A stretch of DNA of 64,000 bases, from the NCBI GenBank assembly GCA_947073515.1, contig CAMTMC010000002.1:1-64000 (forward strand), given 5' to 3'. The stretch comes from an uncultured bacterium. GTDB taxonomy: Bacteria > Bacillota > Clostridia > Oscillospirales > Oscillospiraceae. The notes under the pieces are model-generated. The model had not been told where the DNA came from. It saw only the letters and a program-made list of their open reading frames with translations, and searched no databases. Positions 16,739 through 25,577 of the stretch are shown here, one piece after another (positions within the stretch are counted from its first letter, which is position 1; each line of letters opens with the position of its first letter). Made by a program: the position numbers and the translations under genes.

Positions 16739-17671
16739 ATGGCGGAGTATATTTTGAACCTCCTCCCCCTGAAGGATGGGGAGCGGGAGGAGTTTGAATC
16801 CATTGCCCCGGACGCCATCCACGGATACGCCGGACGGCGGACACTCACCCCGGAACAGCTGGCCCGGGCCACCGTCATCCTGGGCTGGCCAAGGCCAAAG
16901 GATTTGAGCGCCGCCCGGAGCCTCAAATGGTTCCAGACCATGTGGGCGGGGACGGAGGAGTATGACGGGGCGGTTCCGGAGGGGGCGCTGTTCACCTCCT
17001 CCGCCGGGAGCAACAGCCGGTCAGTGGCGGAGCACATGTTCAGCTCCATGCTGGCCCTGTGCCGCCGGCTGCCCGCCTACCGGGACTGCCAGCGGGCCCG
17101 CCAATGGAGGGACCTGGGGGAGATGAAGACCATCCTGGGAGGCACGGTGCTGGTGCTGGGGGCGGGCCATGTGGGCTCCGGCTTCGCCCGGATGTGCCAG
17201 GACTTCGGCGCCCGGACGGTCGGCCTCAAGCGGAGGGTGGACGGCCCCATCCCCGGCTTTGACCAGGTACGCCCCATGGGGGAGCTGGACGCCCTTCTTC
17301 CCACAGCCGATGTGGTTGCCATGGCCCTGCCCCACTCCCCCGCCACCGTGGGGATTATGGACGGCCGGCGGCTGCGGCTGATGAAGGAGGACGCCATTCT
17401 CATCAACGCCGGCCGGGGCTCCGCCGTGGACCAGGACGCCCTGGTGAAGGTGATGGGGGAGGGCCGGCTGTGGGGGGCGGCGCTGGACGTCACCACTCCA
17501 GAGCCCTTGCCCCAGGACAGCCCCCTGTGGGATATCCCGAATCTGCTCCTCACCCCCCACGTGGCGGGAGGGATACGGCTGGAGATCACCCGCCGCAAGT
17601 GCGTCCAGATGGCCCAGGACAACCTGCGGCGGTATCTGGCGGGGGAGAAGCTGGTCAACCTGGTGAACTAA
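16739..17671 (+). CDS. D-isomer-specific 2-hydroxyacid dehydrogenase family protein
   Basis: 310 residues; ATG with AAGGAGG eight bases upstream. The NAD-binding Rossmann motif is LVLGAGHVGSGFA (about 139-151), after a catalytic-domain block SNSRSVAEHMF. The catalytic Arg is in INAGRGSAVD, the Asp/Glu region in LDVTTPEPLP and the catalytic His in TPHVAGG (about 278-284). The family reduces 2-keto acids to D-2-hydroxy acids, or the reverse, with NAD(P)H. The substrate cannot be read from sequence, and there is no pathway partner next to it. It is a single-gene unit closed by a structured repeat element. Confidence 0.88.
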   Translation: MAEYILNLLPLKDGEREEFESIAPDAIHGYAGRRTLTPEQLARATVILGWPRPKDLSAARSLKWFQTMWAGTEEYDGAVPEGALFTSSAGSNSRSVAEHMFSSMLALCRRLPAYRDCQRARQWRDLGEMKTILGGTVLVLGAGHVGSGFARMCQDFGARTVGLKRRVDGPIPGFDQVRPMGELDALLPTADVVAMALPHSPATVGIMDGRRLRLMKEDAILINAGRGSAVDQDALVKVMGEGRLWGAALDVTTPEPLPQDSPLWDIPNLLLTPHVAGGIRLEITRRKCVQMAQDNLRRYLAGEKLVNLVN

Positions 17672-17673
17672 AA

Positions 17674-17799
17674 AACAGCCTGCCAAAAGGGGCGTTGAGA
17701 TAAGAATACGTCTGTAGGGGCGCATATGATGCGCCCGCAGGCGGCTGATAGCCGCCCCTACAGGGTTTCTTAAAGCAACGCCCCCAATGGCAGGCTGTT
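17674..17799. repeat. Nested inverted-repeat element (MITE/REP-like), also acting as terminator
   Basis: The outer arms AACAGCCTGCCA/TGGCAGGCTGTT (17674-17685 and 17788-17799) enclose GGGGCGTTG/CAACGCCCC (17689-17697 and 17776-17784), then CTGTAGGGGCG/CGCCCCTACAG (17712-17722 and 17753-17763). Two alternative inner hairpins lie at 17718-17736 and 17740-17756. The whole can fold as a branched cruciform. Positioned between convergent genes and followed by TTTATAAA, it could stop transcription in both directions. Confidence 0.75.
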
Positions 17800-17801
17800 C
17801 T

Positions 17802-18044
17802 TTATAAAAGCGAATCGGCGGGGACGTTTAATACCCTCGCCAGGACCTTTAGCTCGATGTCTGTGACAAACCGCTGGCCGCTCTCAATGCGCTGAACCGC
17901 GTTTTTATCAAGGTCCAGCCCGGCCAGCTGAAGCAAATCGGCCAGCCCCCGCTGGGACAGCTTGGGCTCCCGGGCCTTCCTCAATTCCGCCACCTTACCA
18001 CCGCAGAGATTATAGCGGCCATCCGGCCCATGATTTTTATACAT
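17802..18044 (-). CDS. Small XRE-family HTH regulator
   Basis: 80 residues. A helix-turn-helix of the Cro/CI type spans about residues 17-70 (VAELRKAREPKLSQRGLADLL, then NAVQRIESGQRFVTDIELKVLARVL). There is no second domain, so it probably acts as a DNA-binding dimer. The ribosome site before the ATG at 18044 is weak (GGAATGATGGG). It follows another small XRE gene by 22 bases on the same strand and may be co-transcribed with it from the divergent region at 18300-18350. Confidence 0.78.
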   Translation of the reverse strand: MYKNHGPDGRYNLCGGKVAELRKAREPKLSQRGLADLLQLAGLDLDKNAVQRIESGQRFVTDIELKVLARVLNVPADSLL

Positions 18045-18065
18045 CCCATCATTCCTGACATCACG

Positions 18066-18275
18066 TTATGATTGAGTTTCTGGAATAAATTCTAATACAT
18101 CTTCCACACGGCAGTCCAGAATTTTACAAATATCGTCCAGAGTAGCCGTTGAGATGTTGCGGCCCTGCTTTAGGGAGTCCAGAGTCCCCCTGCTGAACTT
18201 GTAGTCCTGAATGAGATTATAGGTCGTGATATTCTTCCTCCTCATCGTCTCCCACATCGGCGCGTATGAAATCAC
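18066..18275 (-). CDS. YozG-like small XRE-family HTH regulator
   Basis: 69 residues from the GTG at 18275, chosen because GGGAGG lies eight bases upstream and the protein then starts ISYAPMWETM, as in relatives; the GTG at 18284 abuts the ribosome site. The sequence TTYNLIQ, RGTLDSLKQGRNISTATLDDICKILDCRVEDVLEFIP is the compact HTH of the YozG group. It faces a small unknown gene across a promoter region with two perfect palindromes, which are its likely operators. Confidence 0.8.
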   Translation of the reverse strand: MISYAPMWETMRRKNITTYNLIQDYKFSRGTLDSLKQGRNISTATLDDICKILDCRVEDVLEFIPETQS

Positions 18276-18298
18276 AAGAGGCACCTCCCTGTGATTTC

Positions 18299-18304
18299 AT
18301 TATA
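18299..18304 (-). promoter_or_regulatory. Possible -10 of the XRE pair
   Basis: TATAAT on the minus strand, 24 bases before the GTG start at 18275. No good -35 is present at 16-18 bp; the best match, TATTCA, overlaps the opposing promoter's -35. Confidence 0.4.
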
Positions 18305-18312
18305 TTTTCTCT

Positions 18313-18349
18313 AAGATATCTTGAATATTCCCGATATATCGGGTATAAT
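18313..18349 (+). promoter_or_regulatory. Promoter with two overlapping palindromic operators
   Basis: TTGAAT (18321-18326), a 17-bp spacer and TATAAT (18344-18349) drive the small gene at 18368. The perfect palindrome AAGATATCTT (18313-18322) overlaps the -35, and the perfect 14-bp palindrome CCCGATATATCGGG (18330-18343) fills the spacer. A repressor bound at either would block RNA polymerase. Confidence 0.75.
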
Positions 18350-18367
18350 CACTCATGAGGTGATACG

Positions 18368-18619
18368 ATGGAATTTTCGATACACGATGAGCTGTACGCC
18401 CGGGCCATCGGCTGGCAGGTGCTGGAGTATCTCAGGCGGGAGCATCCGGGGGAGGCGGCGAAGGAAATCGAGGGGGACGCCCTCCGGGTTTTGGAAAAAA
18501 TCCGCACCATACTCAATGACCATACCCTGGACGACCCGGACTGTTTTCAACGGATCGATTTGATTGTACAGACCTTCTACGCCAACGGCATCCGTACAGA
18601 CCGGCACGATTTTCTATAA
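18368..18619 (+). CDS. Small protein of unknown function
   Basis: 83 residues, acidic and predicted helical (repeated Leu/Glu/Arg patterns such as LEYLRREHPGEAAKEIEG and RVLEKIRTIL), with no signal peptide or membrane segment. GAGGTGA lies five bases before the ATG. I do not recognise a family. It is expressed from a promoter filled with palindromes and lies opposite two XRE regulators, so it may be controlled by them. Confidence 0.65.
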   Translation: MEFSIHDELYARAIGWQVLEYLRREHPGEAAKEIEGDALRVLEKIRTILNDHTLDDPDCFQRIDLIVQTFYANGIRTDRHDFL

Positions 18620-18624
18620 AGCGA

Positions 18625-18655
18625 GGCCCCGGCGCAGCCGCCGGGGCCCCTTTTA
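18625..18655. terminator. Intrinsic terminator
   Basis: A 10-bp stem (18625-18634 with 18639-18648, loop CAGC) is followed by CCTTTTA. It lies between the convergent small gene and the Cdd1-like gene. Confidence 0.75.
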
Positions 18656-18904
18656 TCAATCTTTCCAGTCCCACCAGTTCTGTTTGTCCGGCGGGCACTG
18701 GCCGTGCCCGGCGTAGTGGACGGCCAGGCGGTAGACATAGAGCACGCACCGGTCCACCGGCCCGCCCTGAGCCAGGCAGTCCAGCCGGTAGAGCTCCTCC
18801 GGGTCCTGTCCCCGCAGGCTGTCCAGGGTGGGACAGCCGATCCGCTCCAGGCGCCGGGCCATAGCCGCCCCCACGCCGGGGATTTTCTCTAATTCGGACT
18901 TCAT
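18656..18904 (-). CDS. Cdd1-like helix-hairpin-helix protein
   Basis: 82 residues from the ATG at 18904, which shares a base with the asnS stop (TGATG). An N-terminal helix-hairpin-helix (LEKIPGVGAAMARRLERIG, about 4-22) is followed by PEELYRLDCLAQGGPVDRCVLYVYRLAVHYA and a WWDWKD ending, the pattern of the Cdd1/'pathogenicity locus' family (PF11731). Function is unknown; the HhH suggests binding to nucleic acid. It is co-transcribed with asnS. Confidence 0.78.
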   Translation of the reverse strand: MKSELEKIPGVGAAMARRLERIGCPTLDSLRGQDPEELYRLDCLAQGGPVDRCVLYVYRLAVHYAGHGQCPPDKQNWWDWKD

Positions 18905-20298
18905 CAAAACTCCGCGTTGCCCACGGTGCGGGGGTGGGGCAGGGTATCCCGGATGTTGTTGATGCCAGTGAGGTACATCACCATCCGCTCAAAGCCCAGG
19001 CCGTACCCGGCGTGGCGGCAGGAGCCGTACCGCCGCAGGTCGCAGTACCACCAGTAGTCCTTGGGGTCCATACCCAGCTCCTTGACGCGGCCCTCCAGCA
19101 GCTCCAGCCGCTCCTCCCTCTGGGAGCCGCCGATGAGCTCGCCGATGCCGGGCACCAGGCAGTCGGCGGCGGCCACGGTCTTTCCGTCCTCATTGAGACG
19201 CATATAGAAGGCCTTGATCTCCTTGGGGTAGTCGGTGACAAACACCGGGCGCTTGAACACCTCCTCAGTGAGGTAGCGCTCGTGCTCGGTCTGCAAGTCA
19301 CAGCCCCAGTAGACCTTGAAGTCAAAGCGGTCGTTGGCCTTCTCCAGGATCTCCACCGCCTCGGTGTAGCTCACCCGGCCAAAGTCGGAGCTGGCCACGT
19401 GCTCCAGCCGCTCCTTCAGGCCCTTGTCCACGAAGGAGTTGAAGAACGCGATCTCGTCGGGGCATTTCTCCAGCACAATATTGATCACATACTTAATCAT
19501 GGCCTCGGCATTGTCCATATAGTCGCCCAGGTCGGCGAAGGCCATCTCCGGCTCGATCATCCAGAACTCGGCGGCGTGGCGCTGGGTGTTGGAGTTCTCC
19601 GCCCGGAAGGTTGGGCCGAAGGTGTACACGTTGCCGAAGGCCATGGCGAAGTTCTCGGCGTTGAGCTGGCCGGAGACCGTGAGGCTGGTCTGCTTGCCGA
19701 AGAAGTCCTTGCTGTAGTCAATCTCTCCGTCGGGGGTGCGGGGCGGGTTGTTCAGGTCCAAGGTGGTCACCTGGAACATCTCGCCGGCCCCCTCGCAGTC
19801 GCTGCCGGTGATGATGGGGGTGTGGACATAGACAAAGCCCCGGTCCTGGAAGAAGCAGTGGATGGCGTGGGCGGCCACGCTCCGCACCCGTAAGGCGGCG
19901 GAGAACAGGTTTGTCCTAGGCCGCAGGTGCTGGATGGTCCGCAGGAACTCCACGCTGTGGCGCTTCTTTTGCAGGGGGTAATCGGGGGCGGAGGGGCCCT
20001 CCACGGCGATGGAGGACGCCTTGACCTCCAGGGGCTGCTTGGCCCCGGGGGTGAGCACCACCTCGCCCTTGACGATCAGGGCGGCGCCCACGTTCTGGCC
20101 GGCAATCTCCTTAAAATTGTCCAGGACGTTGGCGTCCATCACAACCTGAAGATTCTTAAAGCAGGAGCCGTCGTTGAGCTCAATAAACCCGAAGGTCTTC
20201 ATGTCCCGGATGGTGCGGGCCCAGCCCATAACAGTAACGTTGCTCCCACCCAGACGTTCCTGGTCGGCAAAAATAGCGGCGATGGTGGCGCGTTCCAT
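18904..20298 (-). CDS. asnS: Asparaginyl-tRNA synthetase
   Basis: Charges tRNA-Asn with asparagine using ATP. 464 residues, normal for bacterial AsnRS. The start at 20298 ([12 protein letters not shown]) has GGAG eight bases upstream; the in-frame extension to 20322 lacks a ribosome site. An N-terminal OB fold (about 15-110) binds the anticodon. The class II core has motif 1 near [21 protein letters not shown], motif 2 [21 protein letters not shown] and motif 3 [13 protein letters not shown]. No T-box leader is present; the leader from its promoter is about 55 nt. Confidence 0.95.
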   Translation of the reverse strand: MERATIAAIFADQERLGGSNVTVMGWARTIRDMKTFGFIELNDGSCFKNLQVVMDANVLDNFKEIAGQNVGAALIVKGEVVLTPGAKQPLEVKASSIAVEGPSAPDYPLQKKRHSVEFLRTIQHLRPRTNLFSAALRVRSVAAHAIHCFFQDRGFVYVHTPIITGSDCEGAGEMFQVTTLDLNNPPRTPDGEIDYSKDFFGKQTSLTVSGQLNAENFAMAFGNVYTFGPTFRAENSNTQRHAAEFWMIEPEMAFADLGDYMDNAEAMIKYVINIVLEKCPDEIAFFNSFVDKGLKERLEHVASSDFGRVSYTEAVEILEKANDRFDFKVYWGCDLQTEHERYLTEEVFKRPVFVTDYPKEIKAFYMRLNEDGKTVAAADCLVPGIGELIGGSQREERLELLEGRVKELGMDPKDYWWYCDLRRYGSCRHAGYGLGFERMVMYLTGINNIRDTLPHPRTVGNAEF

Positions 20299-20360
20299 AA
20301 AATCATCTCCATAATCGTGCAAAATCGTTTGGCGCCCCGCTCCCGGGGCAGGGTTTCCCT

Positions 20361-20389
20361 ATTATAATACCTTTTATTCCCCTTGGCAA
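20361..20389 (-). promoter_or_regulatory. Sigma-A type promoter of asnS
   Basis: On the minus strand, TTGCCA (20384-20389), a 17-bp spacer and consensus TATAAT (20361-20366). Confidence 0.82.
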
Positions 20390-20430
20390 GTGGTTGCGCC
20401 AAGTATTTGCCGGAGACAGGCAAGGGACGC

Positions 20431-20459
20431 TTTACAGTCCGTTTAAAATATGTTATCAT
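20431..20459 (+). promoter_or_regulatory. Sigma-A type promoter of the phosphorelay operon
   Basis: TTTACA (20431-20436), a 17-bp spacer and TATCAT (20454-20459), about 65 bases before the start of the kinase. Confidence 0.75.
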
Positions 20460-20523
20460 ATATTCTGAATCTGTTTTGACCGCCGCTGGCCGGCCAATTT
20501 CTGCCTATATCAGAGGTGAGAAT

Positions 20524-23070
20524 ATGCAACCTGACAACAGACAACGTTTTTTTACAAAGTGGAGCAGCTGGCGGCTTCTCTGGCCTCTGGTCCTGTTTTT
20601 GGTCGTTGCCGCCGCCGGGCTGATGTCCAGCCAGAGACTGCTGCTGGATAACGCGCGGCTCATGGGGAAAAACCTGGTCACCAGCTATGCCAACGATGAG
20701 AACAGCCAGCTCAACGAGTACAACCGCACCCTCACCATGGCTATGAACTATTTGGAAGATATGTACAGCGAGGGCGCCAGCGCGGAGGAGTTTGAGGCGT
20801 GGCTTGTTGACTTTTTTGAGAAAAGCGTCTCCCTGCTGGACACCAAGCACACGGATATCTACGCCGTATGGGACGGCCAGGTGATCTCCGCCAACGGGAC
20901 AAAGCCCCGGGATTATGACTACCTGGACCGGGAGTGGTACCAGCAGGCGATGGCCGCGGAGGGGAAGGTGATCTTCACCGACGCCCAGGTCTGCGGCGTC
21001 TGCGGAAACGAGCAGGTCATCACCATCGCCGCCTCCGCGGCGGGCAGCGACAACGCCGTCGCCTTTAACGTTCCGCTGAAGCATTTTGTCCTGAACCACA
21101 CCATCCAGGAGATGCCTCTGGGCGGCGCCTACTATGTGCTGGACAACAACGGCACCCTTCTGTACTACAACATCCCCTTTGAGTCCACCGTGGAGGAGCT
21201 TCAGGTCTATACCAAAGACCTGTTTGGCCGGATCAGGCAGGGGGAGCTGGACGGCAAGAACAACGAGATCATCGGGATGCAGGGGGCCTCCCGGGGCCTG
21301 TACTACCAATACGCCGACAACGGCTGGCTGTGCATCCTCACCGTCCCCTACTCCACCCTGCTCCAGGGCGTGCAGGATATCCTGGTGTATTACAGCATAG
21401 GCCTGTTTGTCTTCCTGGTGATCGCGATTGGTATGCTGCTGTGGTCCCGGAAGCTGGGCAAGGACGCCCAGCGCGCCGCCCAGACGGTACAGATGCTGGG
21501 CAATATGTACTACGCCCTGTACCGGATCAATATTGTCAACGGCACTTATGAGATGACTAAAGGCTCGGATCTCATCGCCAGCCAGCTGAAAGCCACCAAG
21601 GGCGAGTACAGCGAGCTACTGGAGGCCATTGTCGCCAGCCTGGACAAGTGGACCAGGGAAGAGTTCGCCGAGAGCTTCTCCCTGGAAAATATCCGGGACC
21701 TGGTGAGGCGGGAGGTAGATGATTTCGGCGGCGAGTTCCTGCGCCAGTTCGGCGAGGAACAGCGCTGGATCAGCGTGCGGCTGCTCATCGACGCCAAAGA
21801 GCTGCCTAACGAGGTGGTGATCTGCTTCCGGGACATTGAGAAGGAGAAAGAGGAACAGCAGCAGCAGGTCTATCTGCTGAAGGGCGCCCTGGCCGCCGCA
21901 GAACAGAGCGAGCGCTCCCAGAAGCAGTTTTTTTCCATCATGAGCCACGATATGCGTACCCCGCTGAATATCATCATCGGCATGACCAATCTGGCGCTCC
22001 AGTCCGGAGGCGACCTGGCGAAAATCCGGGATTACTTAAACAAAATCGGCGGCGCCAGCCAGCAGCTGCTGGCCCTGATCAACGATATTTTGGAGATCTC
22101 CCGCCTGGAACAGGGCAAGATCTCCATGGAGGTCAAATCCTTCAACCTGTTAGAGGCCATGCAGGCCTGGACCTCCCCCTTCCAGGCCCAGGCCCAGGAC
22201 GCGGGGAAAACTTTTGTCCTGAACACTGACATCAAGGACTGCATCATCAAGGGCGACCCGGCCCGGCTGGGACAGATCCTCAACAATCTGGTGTCTAACG
22301 CCATGAAGTTTACCCACCAGGGGGAGCGGGTATCCGTCACCCTGCGGCAGATGGACGAGGGCCGGCGCAACAACTACCTGTTTGTTGTGGAGGACACGGG
22401 CTCCGGCATGTCGGAGGAATTCCTGCCCAAGCTCTTCGACCCCTACGAGCGTGAGGTCCGTTTCGGCGCCAAAAACGTCATGGGCACCGGCCTGGGCATG
22501 CCCATTGTGAAGAACCTGGTCAACCGCATGGGCGGGCAGATCGCCGTCACCAGCGCGCTGGGCAAGGGTACCACTTTCTCCGTCACCCTGCCTTTCGACG
22601 TGGGCGAGGCCCCCCAGATCTCTCAGGCGGAGGAGCCCCCCTCCCCTGTACAGCTGGAAAACCGGCACATCCTGCTGGCGGAGGACAACTTCCTCAACAT
22701 GGAGCTGGCCACGGAGCTGCTCCAGATGCGGGGCGCCCAGGTCACCCCGGCGGAAAACGGCCTGGAGGCGGTGGAGGCCTTCCAGAACTCCCAGCCTCAT
22801 TTCTTCGACGCCATCCTCATGGATATGCAGATGCCGGAGATGGACGGCTGCGAGGCCGCCAAGGAGATCCGGGCCCTGGACCGGCCGGACGCCCGTTCCG
22901 TGCCCATCATCGCCCTGACCGCCAACGCCTTCGCGGAGGACATCAGCCGCACCGCCCAGGCGGGGATGGACGCCCATCTGTCTAAGCCTATCAATATCAA
23001 TCTGCTGTGCGACACCCTGACAAAATTGATCCCGGCCGGCCGGCCCCAGGGTGAGCCCGGAGAGGAGTGA
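20524..23070 (+). CDS. Membrane hybrid histidine kinase (Cache-like sensor, HisKA, HATPase, REC)
   Basis: 848 residues from the ATG at 20524, with GAGGTGAG upstream. Transmembrane helices at about 18-36 and 285-305 bracket an extracytoplasmic sensor of the dCache type. A cytoplasmic linker with a coiled coil leads to HisKA (SHDMRTPLN, phospho-His475), HATPase_c (N-box NNLVSNAMKF, G1 DTGSGMS, G2 GTGLGMPI) and a C-terminal receiver (AEDN acidic pair, MDMQMPEMDG with Asp767). Such kinases pass phosphate His to Asp internally and then need an HPt protein, which is encoded two genes downstream. The ligand is unknown. Confidence 0.92.
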   Translation: MQPDNRQRFFTKWSSWRLLWPLVLFLVVAAAGLMSSQRLLLDNARLMGKNLVTSYANDENSQLNEYNRTLTMAMNYLEDMYSEGASAEEFEAWLVDFFEKSVSLLDTKHTDIYAVWDGQVISANGTKPRDYDYLDREWYQQAMAAEGKVIFTDAQVCGVCGNEQVITIAASAAGSDNAVAFNVPLKHFVLNHTIQEMPLGGAYYVLDNNGTLLYYNIPFESTVEELQVYTKDLFGRIRQGELDGKNNEIIGMQGASRGLYYQYADNGWLCILTVPYSTLLQGVQDILVYYSIGLFVFLVIAIGMLLWSRKLGKDAQRAAQTVQMLGNMYYALYRINIVNGTYEMTKGSDLIASQLKATKGEYSELLEAIVASLDKWTREEFAESFSLENIRDLVRREVDDFGGEFLRQFGEEQRWISVRLLIDAKELPNEVVICFRDIEKEKEEQQQQVYLLKGALAAAEQSERSQKQFFSIMSHDMRTPLNIIIGMTNLALQSGGDLAKIRDYLNKIGGASQQLLALINDILEISRLEQGKISMEVKSFNLLEAMQAWTSPFQAQAQDAGKTFVLNTDIKDCIIKGDPARLGQILNNLVSNAMKFTHQGERVSVTLRQMDEGRRNNYLFVVEDTGSGMSEEFLPKLFDPYEREVRFGAKNVMGTGLGMPIVKNLVNRMGGQIAVTSALGKGTTFSVTLPFDVGEAPQISQAEEPPSPVQLENRHILLAEDNFLNMELATELLQMRGAQVTPAENGLEAVEAFQNSQPHFFDAILMDMQMPEMDGCEAAKEIRALDRPDARSVPIIALTANAFAEDISRTAQAGMDAHLSKPININLLCDTLTKLIPAGRPQGEPGEE

Positions 23071-23079
23071 GCTGAGCCC

Positions 23080-25164
23080 TTGGAACAGAAAAAATTAGAG
23101 CACCGGCACAAAATTCTGGTGGCGGACGACTCTGAGATGAACCGCTTCATGCTGAGAAATATGCTGGAGGAGTCCTATGAGATCATCGAGGCGGAGGACG
23201 GCCTCCAGGCCGTGGCCGTGCTGAACAAGATGGGGCCGGAAATCTCCCTGGTGCTGCTGGACATTGTGATGCCCAACATGGACGGCTTTGGCGTGCTGGC
23301 CGCCATGAACAAGTACCACTGGATCGAGGACGTGCCCGTCATCATGATCTCCGCGGAGAACACCAAGGTGTATATCGAGCGGGCCTACGACCTGGGCGTC
23401 ACCGACTACATCAGCCGCCCCTTTGACATCATGGTGGTCCGCCGGCGGGTCATCAACACCATCATGCTCTACGCCAAGCAGAAGCGGCTGGTGGGCATGG
23501 TGGCCGACCAGATCTATGAGCGGGAGAAGGGCAACAACCTGATGGTGGCGATCCTCAGCCACATCGTGGAATTCCGCAACGGGGAGAGCGGCCTGCACGT
23601 GCTGCACATCCACGTGATCACCGAGATGCTTTTGAAGCACCTGGCCCATAAGACGGACAAATATCCCCTCAGCCAGGCGGAAATCAACCTGATCAGCACC
23701 GCTTCCGCCCTCCACGATATCGGCAAGATCGGCGTGCCCGAGGCGGTGCTGAACAAGCCCGGCAGGTTTACCGATGAGGAGTTCGCCATTATGAAGAGCC
23801 ACTCCAAAATGGGCGCCGATATGCTGGCCGACCTGCCCATCAAGGACGAGCCCCTGGTGAAGTACGCCTATGACATCTGCCGCTGGCACCACGAGCGGTA
23901 TGACGGCAGGGGCTATCCCGACGGCCTGGCGGGGGAGGACATCCCCATCTCCGCCCAGGTGGTGGCCCTGGCCGACGTGTACGACGCCCTGACCAGCGAG
24001 CGGTGCTACAAGAAGGCCTTCTCCCACGAAAAGGCCCTGGAGATGATTGCCAACGGGGAATGCGGCGCTTTCCAGCCCCTGCTGCTAGAGTGCCTGATGG
24101 AGATCTCTGACAGCCTGAGAGAGGAGCTGGCGGTGCGCTCTGTGGCCATGGACGACTATCAGGCCATGGAGAACGTAGCGGCGGAGATGCTGCAAAGCAA
24201 GGACCTGTCCAGCACCGACCGCACCCTGCGGATGCTGGAGCATGAGCGGATGAAGTACCAGTTCTTCGCCTCTATGTCCCAGGAAATCCAGTTTGAGTTC
24301 AGCCTGATCCCCCCCATGCTCACCATCTCGGAGTGGGGCGCCCAGCGGCTGGGATTGGACGAGAACATCGTTGACCCCTACGGGAACGCCCGGGTGCTGG
24401 AGCTGACCGGCTCTGAACGCCTGGAGCATCTGTCCCGGATCGTGCGTCAGACCACGCCGGAGAAACCCGACTCTGAGTATGAGTGCCAGATTACCATCAA
24501 CGGCGAGCCCCGCTGGCACCGGATTATTTTCCGCTCCATGTGGACCTCGGAGCGGCCCATCCAGTACATTGGCGTCATCGGCAAGGTGCTGGACATCCAC
24601 GAGGAGCGCTCCCGCCTGATGGAGCTGGAGCACCAGGCCACCCACGACGGCCTCACCGGCCTTCTCAACCACAGGGCCGCGAAAGAGGTCATCTCCGCCA
24701 GGCTGGGACAGGACTCCAGCCAGGAATTTGCCCTGGTTATGCTGGACCTGGACTACTTCAAGCAGGCCAATGACCAGCGGGGCCACCAGTTCGGGGACGG
24801 GGTGCTCCAGCACACCGCCCAGAGGCTGTGCCAGAGCATCCGCCGGAACGACGTAGCCGCCCGGGTAGGCGGGGACGAGTTCCTGGTGCTCCTGGAGTGC
24901 AACGGGGATCCGGAGTCCGTTGTGGACCGTATCTTCCAGACAGTCCGGGGAGAATACGAGGGCTTCCCCATCTCCCTGAGCATGGGGGTGGCGGAGACCC
25001 AGTCCGGCGGGCGGAGCTATGAGCAGCTGCTCCACCGGGCGGACCAGGCGCTGTACGCCGTGAAGCGAAATGGCCGGGGGCATTACCGGTTCTATGACAA
25101 CTCCATGGAGGAGATGCTGTCTGTCCTCTCCCCCATTGATAACGCCGGGGAGGAATCACAATGA
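23080..25164 (+). CDS. Response regulator with REC, HD-GYP, PAS and GGDEF domains
   Basis: 694 residues from a TTG at 23080, nine bases after the kinase stop. REC (about 10-130, LLDIVMPNMDG, Asp61); HD-GYP phosphodiesterase (about 150-350) with HDIGKIG (His212) and DGRGYPDG (GYP 278-280), though the usual FDP reads FQP; a PAS-like segment (about 410-510); and GGDEF (about 530-680) with VGGDEF (597-601) and an inhibitory site RRND five residues before it. It should both make and break c-di-GMP under control of phosphorylation at Asp61. Its phosphate donor is probably the adjacent hybrid kinase via the HPt protein. Confidence 0.9.
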   Translation: MEQKKLEHRHKILVADDSEMNRFMLRNMLEESYEIIEAEDGLQAVAVLNKMGPEISLVLLDIVMPNMDGFGVLAAMNKYHWIEDVPVIMISAENTKVYIERAYDLGVTDYISRPFDIMVVRRRVINTIMLYAKQKRLVGMVADQIYEREKGNNLMVAILSHIVEFRNGESGLHVLHIHVITEMLLKHLAHKTDKYPLSQAEINLISTASALHDIGKIGVPEAVLNKPGRFTDEEFAIMKSHSKMGADMLADLPIKDEPLVKYAYDICRWHHERYDGRGYPDGLAGEDIPISAQVVALADVYDALTSERCYKKAFSHEKALEMIANGECGAFQPLLLECLMEISDSLREELAVRSVAMDDYQAMENVAAEMLQSKDLSSTDRTLRMLEHERMKYQFFASMSQEIQFEFSLIPPMLTISEWGAQRLGLDENIVDPYGNARVLELTGSERLEHLSRIVRQTTPEKPDSEYECQITINGEPRWHRIIFRSMWTSERPIQYIGVIGKVLDIHEERSRLMELEHQATHDGLTGLLNHRAAKEVISARLGQDSSQEFALVMLDLDYFKQANDQRGHQFGDGVLQHTAQRLCQSIRRNDVAARVGGDEFLVLLECNGDPESVVDRIFQTVRGEYEGFPISLSMGVAETQSGGRSYEQLLHRADQALYAVKRNGRGHYRFYDNSMEEMLSVLSPIDNAGEESQ

Positions 25165-25511
25165 CAATTCAAGAGTGCTATGACATGCTGGGCGGCAGCT
25201 ACGAGGAAGTTTTGGGCCGGCTGTACAGCCAGGCGCTGGTGGAGAAGTTCGTGGGCAAATTTTTGGCCGACCAGTCCTTCCAGCGGCTGGACGCCACGCT
25301 GGCGGAAGGGAACTTTGAGGAGGCTTTCCGGGCCGGCCATACCCTGAAGGGCGTGGCGGACAACCTCAGCTTCACCAAGCTGAAGGACTCCAGCTCCGCC
25401 ATCACCGAGGCCCTCCGGGCCCAGAACCACGACCAGGCCCTACAGCTCCTGCCCCAGGTGCGGCAGGACTATGAACGGACGGTGGGGGCCATCCGGGCCT
25501 ATCAGGGCTGA
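25161..25511 (+). CDS. HPt phosphotransfer protein
   Basis: 116 residues, all one HPt helical bundle. AGHTLKG places the phospho-accepting His at 60. It overlaps the preceding gene by ATGA, so it is translationally coupled. It is expected to carry phosphate from the REC domain of the hybrid kinase to the REC domain of the HD-GYP/GGDEF protein. As the only free HPt in the window it might also serve the two hybrid kinases at 40703-45939, which lack one. Confidence 0.88.
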   Translation: MTIQECYDMLGGSYEEVLGRLYSQALVEKFVGKFLADQSFQRLDATLAEGNFEEAFRAGHTLKGVADNLSFTKLKDSSSAITEALRAQNHDQALQLLPQVRQDYERTVGAIRAYQG

Positions 25512-25530
25512 GCCGGTTTTTACAAAATGT

Positions 25531-25577
25531 GATCCCCCTTTGGAGACTGATTTCTCAGACTCCAAGGGGGGATTTTC
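25531..25577. terminator. Intrinsic terminator after the phosphorelay operon
   Basis: A long imperfect stem (about 25531-25549 with 25556-25574) runs into TTTTCT on the plus strand. Confidence 0.78.

Noticed and set aside
20298-20366. T-box leader for asnS
   Set aside because: The predicted leader is only about 55 nt and lacks a T-box sequence and antiterminator.
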